Source: Stratiolaelaps scimitus
Lineage: Eukaryota > Arthropoda > Arachnida > Mesostigmata > Laelapidae
Reading direction: 5' to 3'
NCBI GenBank assembly: GCA_019614645.1
Contig: JABWDB010000006.1
Coordinates: 5,828,001-5,892,000 of the forward strand
DNA length: 64,000 nt
The notes beneath the pieces were generated by a model that made no database searches, had not been told where the DNA came from, and saw only the letters and a program-made list of their open reading frames with translations. Below are positions 45,988 to 57,305 of this stretch, piece after piece (the first letter of the stretch is position 1; the number at the start of each line of letters is the position of its first letter). The translations under genes were made by a program, and so were the position numbers.

Positions 45988-48900
45988 TACCTCTTATCAT
46001 TTGGTCGAGTAGGCCACATCGACAAGTGCAGGTGGGTCCCTACAGGTAAACGCGGCGGTGATTGATCTATAATACGATAATTACCCACATTCGTCGAGAA
46101 GTATCACCTCGTAGCTAGATACAAGTCTCTCAAGGACGATGCCTTTAGCAAGTGCCATCCAGTTGTCGTTCTATGTTACAGGAATTCATTCCACTGCAAC
46201 GCACCTTTGCCACGTGCTCTTTTCAGTCATCTTGTCTATCCTCGAGGGGAAAAGTAATATCTTCTTGCCGGCCCAGCTAATATCTTCTAGCTTGCCGGCC
46301 CATGTTTCGTGGCCACCTTTTGCAAACGTCGAACTCTCTTTAACGTCTCCCCGTCCACCTGCTGTGGATCTTGTGGATAAGAGGGAATTTCCCGGGGTCA
46401 GCGGTGACGCAAGGAACGCGTTGAAGGAAGAACTTCGGGTGGTTCTTTCTGTTGACAGTATCTCTTGAGGTCTTCGCTATCCAACCGGTTCCTCTGCTCC
46501 GTTGCTGCTCCTGCTGCTGTTACCGCTGCCGAGGTGTCGACGGTTGTCGTTTCTCGTTGTTCACTGCCCCCGCCGAAAGCTCGGCCTCAGCCGATCGGGG
46601 AGGGTAATGAAGGCGTGCGCGAACCTCCTCATGTCAGATGGAGGTTACATTAACATTTGCATTAGCCAGGTTAAATTGGTGGAATGGGTAAAGGCCAGGG
46701 GGTATTGGGGCTACGCATTGGGGGTACGCATCGCGGGCTAAGCGTAGGGAAAAGTAGCGAATCGCCCCTTTCAGACCCTTTGCTGATTCGTCGCCGTTGC
46801 TCGCGCTAGCGGCGACCCAGCTACATGCGATTTCATCGTACTGTTACGGTCGGCATCAGGTGCCTTTTTGCCGTTGAGGCGATGAAACACGCGGCTGCCG
46901 GGCTGTGAGTAACCGAGTCAGAGTCGTCGGGGGTCCAATAGCAGCAGATGGGAAGAGATTTCTCTCGGAGGACGGTGCACAGGGGGCAACTGGGTGGGCT
47001 TAGCAACAGAGTGAAACCAACCAGGCAAGAGGAGAGAAGGAGTTTCCCTGTGGAGCGAGCTTGGGCTGTAGGGGATGAATAGCTTAATTGCCTTTTGATT
47101 TTTATCTATAAATCGTCCACTTCTACTGTAGAGCGCCTGTTCGGCCCTGTTGGATGGGGTGCTTAGAGAACTCTCAGTCATTCTTTGCCTTTCGTGGCTG
47201 CCTTTCGTGATGGCTCCATGACGGTCTGCCGCGAGGCTCATGGTTTTGCTATTACCGGGAGTGATCTCACCGGTTCGTGCCTCGTATACATCCCCTTGCT
47301 GAACTCTTTACTCATGGCGAGTTGCCTCATTCGCTTAATGATTCGGGATTTCGTTCACGACATACAGCATCGGGCGCCCACGCAACACCCCTGCCTCTGT
47401 GTCGTCTGATTGATGTTGAAGAGATCGTCACTGCTCTGTAGATCGGAGAGTCATAGACGGACGCTTAGGTGGCGGATGGCTCTTAAGTGTCTGGGGTTTG
47501 AGGCAACAGCGAAGCTCCAATGTTCCTCTAATTGGGAAATTTTCAAGAAGAAAAATCGATATAAGCCTACATCTGCCTATAAGCCTTTACGCTTATGGAT
47601 GTATGTTGGTGTTATTTGTCGTTTTTGGTTCTTCAACAAGAAAAGTAGATGCTGGTAAAAATATTCAAGGGACACCCTCTGAAAGTGTCACCAATTCGTT
47701 AATAAAATAAATGTATTCTTCAAAGATCTGGAATTTGTGCTGTTGGCAAATTATAATATAAGGCGTAGGGGCAAAGCATAGAGGAGGAGGTAAGAAGATT
47801 TCTTTCGGTTTTGGTACCTTTGATATGCATAAGCGGAAACGCTGAATAATACGGATCTGGTATAAAGGGGTTGTGGAGCAGATCAAGGTCAGTTGGCCGC
47901 TCGTTGTTTAATACAATGCAAAGCGGTGGCTGACGACAGGTCTTACTGGGACCGAAACGTTTGTAGTCTCTTCGGTCAAGCAGAGATCAGACAATCCCCT
48001 AAGGCTGCATGATGTTATCAGGCTCTATCTGCACGAGTCAAACATCTATAATAGATAGGGTTAACGTGTGAAGAAGAAGTCGCCTCATGTCGACTTCGAC
48101 AACGACCACAGCAACTCACCGTCCAACTGGTGAGCGCCATACATACATTCAGGGGCGAATGACCTGTAAAATAATGAAATCCTTCTACTCGAGGAGCGTT
48201 TCTTCCGATTCCCTACCGATATGCTACGCATGATCCTCGTGCCTTGCACCAATATTCACCATTTTAAAATGTTACCGCTTCTCGCTCTCTCACCCCTGGA
48301 CAGGCAGACCTTCGCTACCAACCCCTGTTGGACACACAGCCGTCTCCGCCTCTTCCGCAGCTGTTTCAGCTCAACACGAACATCCATTTAGAGTCCATTA
48401 ATTTTGTTTGCGAAGGCCCTCTCTCTCCCCTCAAAGGCTACCTTTCTCGTCGTTGCTTGTTGATCTGTGTCAGAGCGTCTAAGAACGACAATGTTAGTGC
48501 CGTACCGCTGTACCGCGACGCCCGCACTTCACATCGGCTGGGGGTGAGCCTCGGGCTGTCTTCGCCGAACCTATGAGGAGTCGTATCGAGCCCGAGACCA
48601 CTCGGTCCCGGCTCTGCTGTTAAGCAGCGAGCAGGGACCTCAGGCTGTACGAGACTGTCAGATGCCTAGCCGTCGACAAACAACGAGTAGAAGATGGATT
48701 GTTAGGTAGATAACCTGATAGATCCGATGGTAAGGATAGATGGTGTTTTAATCGTTGACACCGCTTTTTTTTTACGCCAGGCGGTACTGTGGTGATGTGT
48801 ACGTCCATTGTGACCGACATTCAATGTGGACTCGCATGGTTTCTAGATTCTTATTAGAGTGCCCCAATGCTTCTATTTCTCGTTGGCTTCTTCTCGACGA

Positions 48901-49858
48901 TATCAACCATTGCTAGGTGGCACTGCACATTACCATCGAGCTTAACACAAGCTGGATGTCGCGACTAAATTGTATTTCTATTATCTTATCTGTTCAACTA
49001 CTATAATACGTTACCTGTTTAGCTCAAGCTATTCGGGTCTTCCGATCGGTTACATCTCAGCTAAATGTAATTGTCACGTAATGTACATCGTAGCGCCCCA
49101 TGGCCTATCTCGCTGTCATTGCAACATAGCGGTGCCCGTTGGGACCACGGCCTAAGTGGCAGGATTTCCCTTGTCCATAATAGTGGACACATCGATCTAT
49201 ATATATATATATATGTATCCGTACGAGTTTACGGAGCTACTCGAAATTGACGAATAGGCCTATTGCGACCACTAACCGCGTCTGTGTGGCCAAATAAACA
49301 AGACCGTGATTGGCAGGCAATCCCATTTCGTGTTTCGTTTTCTGTGTTCTAACGATCGTCGTGTAGTCTCAATATATGGATGGGACAGGGCATAAGAACA
49401 AACTGCTTTTCGGGTATGTTATATTAGGTGCCATATACATAGAAAAAAAGGTACTTCTAGGCTTAATTACTAGTCAACGTCTGGATATAGAAATTGGACA
49501 TAAGTCAGGCGTGCACAGAGCAAGCGTCGGATTAAATGCAGGAATTAATGGTGTCTCTTTGGCAATTTGTCCATTTATCGATTCTGCTTTGCATGCGTCC
49601 CATTCATCTAGGGGCTATTCCTTGACGAATAGGACTGCTCTTTCTTCAATATTTGGAAGCCAGAGGGGATTTGGATTGAAAGTTTTTATATATATATATA
49701 TGTATATGGTTCGTTTATGATTAATTTGTGATTGATAATTACTGATTTTAAACAGATACGCTTGTTACGGTTCAGCTGAAATCGTAGGCAATTGAGCTTC
49801 AACATATTATTCATTATTTTTCTAAACGAAATGGAACAGTTTTGCTGAGGTTTGCTGC
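45988..49858. other. No gene seen; one short tandem duplication
   Basis: The stretch is of mixed composition with a GC-rich part at 46460-46900. Frames of 105-109 codons (46139-46468 plus, 46918-47241 minus) have no recognisable motif. The 114-codon frame at 49376-49720 plus ends in a TA tract. A TA microsatellite lies at 49198-49214. Confidence 0.45.
46256..46302 (+). repeat. Two-unit 23-24 bp tandem repeat
   Basis: AATATCTTCTTGCCGGCCCA plus AGCT (46256-46278) is repeated as AATATCTTCTAGCTTGCCGG and onward (46279-46302). The second unit has three inserted bases and no AGCT at the end. It is a recent-looking local duplication inside an open frame, so it tells against that frame being conserved coding sequence. 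Confidence 0.6.
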
Positions 49859-49904
49859 CATAGGTTCGCTGAATGTTTTTTTTTAAACATTCAGCGATCC
49901 TATG
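49859..49904. repeat. 20-bp-arm hairpin with T6 loop
   Basis: Arms 49859-49878 and 49885-49904 are reverse complements with a single mismatch. The loop is six thymines. The structure stands alone in AT-rich sequence. In RNA it would be a strong stem-loop of about 46 bases. It could be a small foldback element or a short hairpin RNA; no flanking promoter is evident. Confidence 0.75.
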
Positions 49905-51660
49905 AGATCGTTTTCTGACTGGAGCCCTTGTTAAGCCACTGAAGATATCTCTTTACAGCCTATCATAGCTAATAATGAGTGGTCACTCGTGTCATGACTC
50001 CGAGTGTTCGTCATTCGATAGATTCATCATATTTTGCTCCTACACAACGACTTTAGTCGAAATGAAATTCCGCCTCTTCATCCATTCATCGTAGGCTCCA
50101 GCCGTGTACTGAACTCGTGGGATGTCAAAGATGTCAGCTGCCAACTAGCCTCCTCTGTCATTTTCTTTTGATTTTGTAATCGAGTGTCTCCCTACATTGC
50201 ATAACAATTCTCCACCTATTCCGTACGCTGGGTCTAACAAACAAACCACCTCCTCGTGCTTCCATCTGGGGCCCCGATGACTACCCCCTCCCCGCCCCCC
50301 CGAGGGAGACAGAGAGAGAACAATACGTCGCTGTTTTTAACTCAAACTACACACGACTCCTACGTTGGCCCTATCATTGTCCAAGAGCCGGAAGAAGGCG
50401 GCGGAAAGACGCTTGAAATTGTTCAGCCATTTCTATTTCTTCCTGAGCGGAAATACCTTCGACTCGAGCTTCCGGCTCCACCTCGACGGAGCACTGCTTT
50501 GCCGGTCAGGGAAAATGGGCCGCTGCGCCGAGACCAGCGATGATGACGACAACGATCAGCATAGTCAGGCAACAGTCCAGTGAAAAGAGAGAAACTGAAC
50601 AGCGAACGAATCCAATTATTGAGAATTCAGGCTGGAGACAGCGAGGTTGAGGCAAAGAGACTTAGTGCACGCGGGTAGTAACTGCACAGTTCGTCCGCTG
50701 GACTGGGTTTGTAGGACAGCAGTGGACAGCGCTGCGCGAACGCAGCCAGGTACATTGGGGGTCTGCCGGCGCGGCAGGGAGAGAGGAGCGAGAGAGAGAG
50801 AGAGAACGGGATAGCTCCGGAGAACTCTGTAATGTACCGCTATGTGGCTAGTCGTTGCCTGGACAGACGGATACAGATCGGGCACGAAAGGCAGCCGAGG
50901 AAGGTCAGAAGGCTCCGCCGAAGGCGCACTTTGCTCTGTCTTCTCGAAGCCGAACTCTAACTGACCTGGACGACTCCCGGTGGACGTTGTTCTTGATGAT
51001 GATGATGATGGTGGTAAGGTCTTCATCGTCAGCGTTGTCATATTCTCGAACACCAACAGCGAACGAACGACAACGAACAACCAGGTGGCGATGGCGGCGC
51101 TGCTACTGGTAGCGGTGGTGACGACGGTCGAGGGAATGAGCAAGCAAGCCCCTCGCACGACTTCACCTGACCGACTCGTCCACTGTCACTGCGTTGTTCG
51201 CTCACAAGCGATGTTCACATTTTTTGATTGGCACTAAACGCGAAAGGGAGAGATGGACTGAAGCGGCACGAGGGCCGGCAGCGAGAACCAAGCAGCCAGC
51301 CGCCGCCGCCAGAGACGAGCAGGGCCACAACGAGGTAACCTGGCGGAGGGGTCGGATTCAGCTCCCCGGAATCGAGACCGACGCTTAGAGAGAAGCAGAG
51401 AGAGAGACGACGACGACGAGGACGAATTCGATGAGCGAACGAAATGGGCGAAGCTTGTTAGCAAATGGCGGCATGACCACCGTGCTTGAACATGAACGGC
51501 GGCGGCCAGTGTTCTCGGCGGAATATAATAATAATAATAATGATAATCAAAATAATAAGCTGGCCACGTTCGCTTCTCTAATCACACAGACACATCGACA
51601 CACACACACACACACAGGCGGACGCGTGCGCGTAGGCACTCATAGGCACCGGGAGAGGAG

Positions 51661-51690
51661 CCTGGCCCGGCCTGGCCCGGCCTGGCCTGG
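51661..51690. repeat. 10-bp GC minisatellite
   Basis: CCTGGCCCGG occurs twice and then as CCTGGCCTGG. The units are head to tail with one difference in the third. Confidence 0.75.
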
Positions 51691-52891
51691 TCTCTGCCAC
51701 CGAACGAAAACATCGAAACTAACGACTAAGGAGCACTTTTCGAGTGAGCAAATGAGTGTGTCTGTGTCTATAATAGAATATATCTAGTGTTATAGTAAAT
51801 GTATGCGGGCATGCAAATTAGCGGGGGGGCTCGGACGAGAGCGGGGACGGCGGAGGGCTGCTAACTTTTTTTCGAAGTTGCTCAAATGATGACACTGATG
51901 ATTGAAATGAGCCCAGTGAGCTTGAATCGATTGATGCTGAACTATGCTACAGGGTGATTGCATTGACAGTGATCGCTTCGATATGCGGCGGTTCGTTGGA
52001 GTTCGAGTAAATTCGTGTGCTTTGCGTTAGAATGTAAATGTTCTAGTTGGCAGTGAGATACGTTAAATAAACACATCCATTTGAATAGACTTTATTGAGT
52101 ATTTCGATATAGTATTCGAATTATATTAATTGCGTTACAAAAGAGCTCCCCCCCCCCCCCCCCTCAAAACTCCACATTTGATAACAAAGGCGCAAGCGGC
52201 TTTAGCGGTTCCCGTTGCATTATACAGAGCTATCGCTGTTGTTGTTGTAAAATCGAATCGAATTTTACCACCAGGGTCGAGTTCGTCGACGGCGTTGTTC
52301 AACTCAATTCACCGCATGTTCCACAGAGTCGCCATGCTTTCCCAGTTGAGCGCAGACATGCATTCTGTGTAGCTAATGTTGTGTCGGACGTGGGCTCGAT
52401 TCGAAGATTCGTCCGAACCGAGGCCCCTCCGCGCGCAGCTAACCCGATTTGCCAATGTTGTTGTTTATGCGATTCAACTCACTGGATGCTGAACGGTAGG
52501 CCCCATACGAAGGAGTGGGAGAGCAGGCCAATGGCAACACAATGCAATACGGTACCAACCGCCTGTAACTTCTCGTTCAGGCTCCCGCTAAGGATAGCTC
52601 GCCTCGTAGCGAGCACCACCACCACCTCTGTCGGCAAGCGCCATCTCACGATTTGTCTATACCGCCACGCGCATCCATATGATCCGGTCTCGGCGTATCC
52701 GCCGCCGCCCCCTACATTTTCTCTCTGGGTTGGACGAATCGGTCAATGCTGTCCGATGCGTGCTGTAGCCGGCGTCAATTCGCGCGACTCAACGTGCAGA
52801 TAGATCTCGTGCGGGTGGGTGGCAGAGATGCAAATTTGCGAAATCTAGTTTCATTCGCAGCAGGCAGACCTACAGACCGAACATCGCCGTT

Positions 52892-52960
52892 GGGGGGTCG
52901 GCGGGGGTCGGCGGGGGGGGGGGGGGTCGGCTGTGGATACCCAGGGGTCGGCCGCCATCT
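52892..52960 (+). repeat. G-rich minisatellite with quadruplex potential
   Basis: Units of the form GGGGGTCGGC are repeated and then broken by an unbroken run of G (about 52912-52926). A further GGGGTCGGC follows at about 52944-52952. Four or more G runs within 60 bases can form a G-quadruplex on the plus strand. The long G run may also be mis-sized. Confidence 0.65.
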
Positions 52961-53570
52961 AGAACCAAGGCGCGAGAACACACGAACGACGCCAGTCTCG
53001 TGCGGCCACTAAATAAAGTTTGCGCGCCTCGTCGAAGTCCGCAGTCGCTCCTGCTGCTGCTGCTGGCGTTGTTGCTTTTGTTGTTTATACACTCGGTGTA
53101 TTCCGTGCCCTTCCCATTGTTCGTTTCCCTCTGGACAGCGTTGGTCAATGGGTCGGTGGCTCTCCTCGGTTGTTTTTGGGTCTGCCTTGTATCTCTACAG
53201 AACAGAGAGAAAACTCGAAATTTTCACTCGAGGCGCAACATCCCATTGGGAGAGGCTGTCTCACCCCACTGTCTATGCTCCCAATTCGCTGCTGCTCTCG
53301 AGGACTGCGCACGGACGGCTCAAGGCGAGCTGGACATTAGCTATCAGATCCGAGGCAAATTTCTGAATTGCTGCAAGCTGCAAAACACTGCGTCAGTTGG
53401 ACCGATCGGCTGATCAGGCCGTCGCTAGACGCTCGGGGGGTCAAACGGTGGGAAGTTGAGAGGGAGCTACGAATGGCGAAGGTGAAGACCGATACATGAT
53501 GACAGTAGCCAGCTAGGCCAGGCCCGCCCCCGGGAGATCGTGGCGGTGTTCGTCGATAGCAGAATAACAA

Positions 53571-55261
53571 CGAAACACTCTAACCCCACACACCCCTGCC
53601 ACCGAAACCGCGTCACCCCAACCGCACTTACACACACATGAACAGGAACCTAACACTGGAAGATAGCGAGGGAACGCGCACTTATCGACGAGGGCCGGCT
53701 ACTGCCATACAAGTTGTTAATAATTTAAGATTAATTCTCCTAGCTACCGCAGAGGAGGTAGCTCTCTATAAGAGCGCGCACATTGTGCCACAACGTCTGG
53801 TTGCTTGCCCGTCATTGACAAACATTTAGAGATACAAAAACATGCTGGATGATGTGCTCGGTGCATTCACGAACCATTAGTGGGTTAAACATGAATAACT
53901 GCTACCACGTGAGCTTTTCGATGGGTTTCAACTTAGAGATACACGCGCACTTAGTACGTAGTATATCGTCGTTAGCATCGTTCATGTATTGTACTGACAC
54001 CGTTCGACGCCGCGAACGGCAAGGAGAATTGTATTTTCTATCTTCGAACCCTCAAAGTAGTAATATATTATAGTTTTATTATTAAAAGGCACTATGTCTA
54101 GAAGCTATAGAAGAGGGTTACATATACAAATTGCAGGTATGCGTGTGAATGGCCAATACGAACCAGCGACTGGTCCATTCCTATTTGAATAATTTTCTTG
54201 ACCTCCACAACCGGGCAGAATCAGTATTCAACTATGTAAATTCACCAATTCTGAAAATGAGTTTCAATTAAAAAATGTATGGACTTGCTAGCACTGCGCA
54301 AGGATGGTTTACGAGGGTGCCATATACGCAGATACTTTCCCACCATAGCGTCTCGTGCCTAGATCATGTTAAGGGCGAAGTGACATTGCCGTCAACCGTA
54401 CGTGTCGCACGCAACAGCTCAAGGTGAACACGGAACAGCCTGTACACATCGAAACACGTACTCATGGTGACTGCGTTCCGGGTGTACAAGGATCTCTAGC
54501 AAAGCCATCGCAATGTGGCTCTATGTGAACGCTAGCTATCCTGGTTGGATAGCTGGCGTTGTCACCCGCTAATGTTCTAGTTCTGCTCGTTACTTCCGGC
54601 CCGTCTGGTGGACCATTGATGACAAACTCCTTTGCAGGGCAGACCCCAATGGAAACGCCAACACCGATGTAGTATTCGGTGGAAGCCACAGGCAACAATA
54701 AAGATTCTTGCAGACTATGCACAGAGGGAGACAGAGTGCTACTCAGTTGCGGAACATGTACAATAAGGCTACACGGTATAGAGGGGACGTTGGCCTGTGG
54801 CCGGGCCACGCGACGCAAACTCATCAGGCCAATGGATTAGATCGTCGGAGTCATCAGACGAGAGAAGGGAGCAGGGCCTTGCTTTTGGTTCAGGTCATAG
54901 CCAGGACTCGACAGGGTCGAACACTCCTTCGTTCGGGTGACACGAACTCTCTTCGTCGGCTCGCCACAACGGCCGATCGACCACCAATAGCAAGCAATAG
55001 CGGACACGTACATATGCATGCAAGTTCTCTCACGCCAAGACGTCGTATACTACTACAACTACTGGTGCGTTCACGCCACGAGAAGAGCACATGCAACAAG
55101 GCGGGGGGAGGGACATCACAGACAGAGAACAATATGGCACACGCAAGCCCACTCTAATAACACTAGTTCTTCCACCGCGGCAGCAGCAGCAACAGCTAAA
55201 GGCAACTATACATTGGAGATACTCATCACCAATATCGTATAACTCTAAAATAATAGTACTT

Positions 55262-55298
<37 letters not shown>

Positions 55299-56370
55299 AA
55301 ATGCATGTATCTGTGCAGAGCTCGAGAAGGCATCGTAGTCCACATGTAACCAGATTTGAGACCCCTACTAAGAGATTTTCAGCATGAGTATGTGCATTCG
55401 TATGTTAATCTAGATGCTGGGTAAATTCTCCTCATTTGTCATTAATAATTGCGTCTTTTAACCGAGAGTAGAATGAATACTTTTAGAGATGAATACAATT
55501 CAGATGTTTTGAGAACAGACCATATCTAGTTGAGTTCAAATATGTATATATATATATATATATATAACTGCCAGGCCTACAAAGTATTCAGCGTAATTTC
55601 TAAGCGAGTTCCACCAGCGCCGTTTGGGTGATCCAAGGAGCAAACACAGAAGTCCTCCCTCGTCAATCGTTCCACTTACGAGAACGAGCCAGCTCATCGC
55701 ACTCGTATAATAATGATAATAATAATAAAAAGAGTGTCCCACATAATCGGAAGAGCCCTATCGAATAGACGAGGGGGAGAGAAGGGGAGTCGCTATGTAC
55801 TGATGAACTAATGGAGTTTGTTTCACGACATATCGGTTAAACCCTTGTCGAGATATTTTCGTTGAAACGAACTCACACTGATGATATCACGCTATCACCC
55901 GCAACGAATGTCTCTATGCGTTGAGCTAAGGCTATCCAGTGGCGCCGAAATCGCCATAACCAGCCGTGTACTTGTTGGATGGTAAGCTTATCGTGTGATG
56001 CCGTGAACACCGCAAAGTAAAAAGGTGGACACGATCGAACTTCATCTGTTAATGGTATCCTTGACGCATAGTGTTTGAGCGCGACATTCGAGGAATTGAC
56101 GTCAAATAGAGTCAGTGTTAAAAAAATATATATATATCTATTATATATATATATATATATATATAGTGCCTCTGGGATATGTTGAACCGGATGAGCTGTG
56201 CAATAGGTGTCGTGTGCAGCTAGATATATGAGGTACCTTGAGATTTAGCGATGTCTGCAATGCGGTGATTATCAGCAACAAATACCTAATATACCATTAG
56301 CCGTACCGAGATTGCGCAAGTATATTAGTGATCTCTCGTGTTTTTGCTATTGGATAGTAGATACACTAAG
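53571..56370. other. No gene seen: AT-rich with TA tracts
   Basis: TA microsatellites lie at 55265-55294, 55545-55566 and 56126-56164. Near 53743-53772 AGCTACC and GGTAGCT pair as a small hairpin just before CTATAAGAG, a TATA-like motif with no frame behind it. The frames at 54462-54824 minus and 54708-55157 plus have no recognisable motif. Confidence 0.45.
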
Positions 56371-56565
56371 TAAATTATCCCGGCTGACACTCAGCCAACA
56401 TTAAACGTACACGGTACAACTACCTTCAACATTGCTTCATATGACGGACAGCCCCTTTAAATGCAAACGTTCACCACTGAGGATCGAACCCGTGTCTGCA
56501 CCTACGTCTCTTCTCCGATTGCCGAAGGCAGACGCCCGCGAATGCACCATCACCCGGGGGCTCGA
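56371..56565 (-). mobile_element. Second dispersed repeat with tRNA-like head
   Basis: On the minus strand a tRNA-like head (about 56476-56565) has TGGTGCATTCGCGGG as an A-box candidate and GGTTCGATCCT (56480-56490) as a B box. The tail at 56371-56447 matches 33766-33838 at roughly four bases in five. Shared blocks include GGCTGAC, AACATT, AACGT and CACGGTAC on the plus strand. Head plus dispersed tail suggests another SINE family, distinct from the 12313/22561 family. Confidence 0.55.
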
Positions 56566-56751
56566 CATATATACAAAACTAAATATACCACTACAACAGT
56601 GAAGCTTATCACTACCCTCTTATGTTATATATTCACCATCACTTTCGATTCTTGTCTCACCTTACCTACCTGTTTAATCATAACTTCCCGCGCTCGTTTC
56701 ATACGTACGTACAATATTAGTTTCCACTAACATGCCGCATTATATATTATA

Positions 56752-56785
56752 TACATATATATCTGCATTCGATGGTGCTGCGTAC

Positions 56786-56817
<32 letters not shown>
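56752..56817. repeat. TA microsatellite bordered by GTAC
   Basis: A 27-base TA tract (56785-56811) is flanked by GTACA on the left and TGTAC on the right, so the whole is a perfect palindrome able to form a cruciform. A smaller TA run precedes it at 56740-56762. Confidence 0.7.
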
Positions 56818-56945
56818 GAACACACATGGGCTGCGCTGCTCAACCAAGTGCGTAAACTATTGGCAAAATCTAAAATTCAAATTCTGCTAAAGAAAACAGA
56901 GATGGAAGCGATCGTTGTTCTGTTGGCTATTCGGCATGTCCTTAC

Positions 56946-57305
56946 ATGAGCTTCGATTCTCCCAACTCTTTAGCACCGTCTCCCGATCCGGGACATACTC
57001 TGGAGTCGTCCTCAAGCGAGCGTTCAATTGGCAATGCAAAGCTAAGCTTGCTTCTCTTATGGCTATTCACATGTCTGCCAGCCATACTGTTCCTGTCTTG
57101 CAGTCGCTCTCTCGAGAGCGAATCCTGTGCGGAGCGATCGGACGAAATTAAAGAAGCAGACCTCATCAGTGTGTCGGTCGGTTGCGGCACCTCGGCAGCG
57201 GCGGGATTTTTAGGGCAAAAAGAGGTGCAAATTGCATCTGGACCGCAAATCAAAGTCCTACAAGCTGCATCAGCCGTCGCAACAGCAGCAGCAGCAGCCG
57301 TGTAG
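56946..57305 (+). CDS. Possible exon encoding a signal-anchored protein (candidate)
   Basis: This 119-codon frame starts with a short serine- and proline-rich segment (about 1-30). A hydrophobic stretch follows at about 32-53 (KLSLLLLWLFTCLPAILFL) that could anchor a type II membrane protein. The rest has balanced composition until an alanine run from a CAG repeat. Codon choice looks less repetitive than in other open frames of the window. The opposite strand is also open here (56942-57484), so one may shadow the other. No homologue is recognised. A splice donor could lie before the stop, but I cannot place it. Confidence 0.25.
   Translation: MSFDSPNSLAPSPDPGHTLESSSSERSIGNAKLSLLLLWLFTCLPAILFLSCSRSLESESCAERSDEIKEADLISVSVGCGTSAAAGFLGQKEVQIASGPQIKVLQAASAVATAAAAAV

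Larger units (their letters stand above)
49905..53570. other. No gene seen: GC-rich, repeat-dense block
   Basis: The block carries a GA tract (50789-50804), GAT triplets (50994-51013), ATA triplets (51530-51556), a CA tract (51598-51617), a C run (52149-52164), a GC minisatellite (51661-51690) and a G-rich minisatellite (52892-52960). AATAAA at 52066-52071 and its reverse at 52091-52096 could be converging gene ends, but no frame leads to either. Frames up to 180 codons, such as 50616-51158 minus, are of low complexity. Confidence 0.5.

Noticed and set aside
50616..51158. 180-codon open frame on the minus strand
   Set aside because: Low-complexity serine/threonine/leucine-rich sequence over GAT and GA repeats, with competing frames on the other strand.
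51948..51970. ACAGGGTGATTGC resembling a transposon terminus
   Set aside because: A single short match with no partner end and no coding remnant.
52066..52096. Converging polyadenylation signals
   Set aside because: AATAAA and its reverse are 25 bases apart, but no exon or long frame leads into either; expected by chance in AT-rich DNA.
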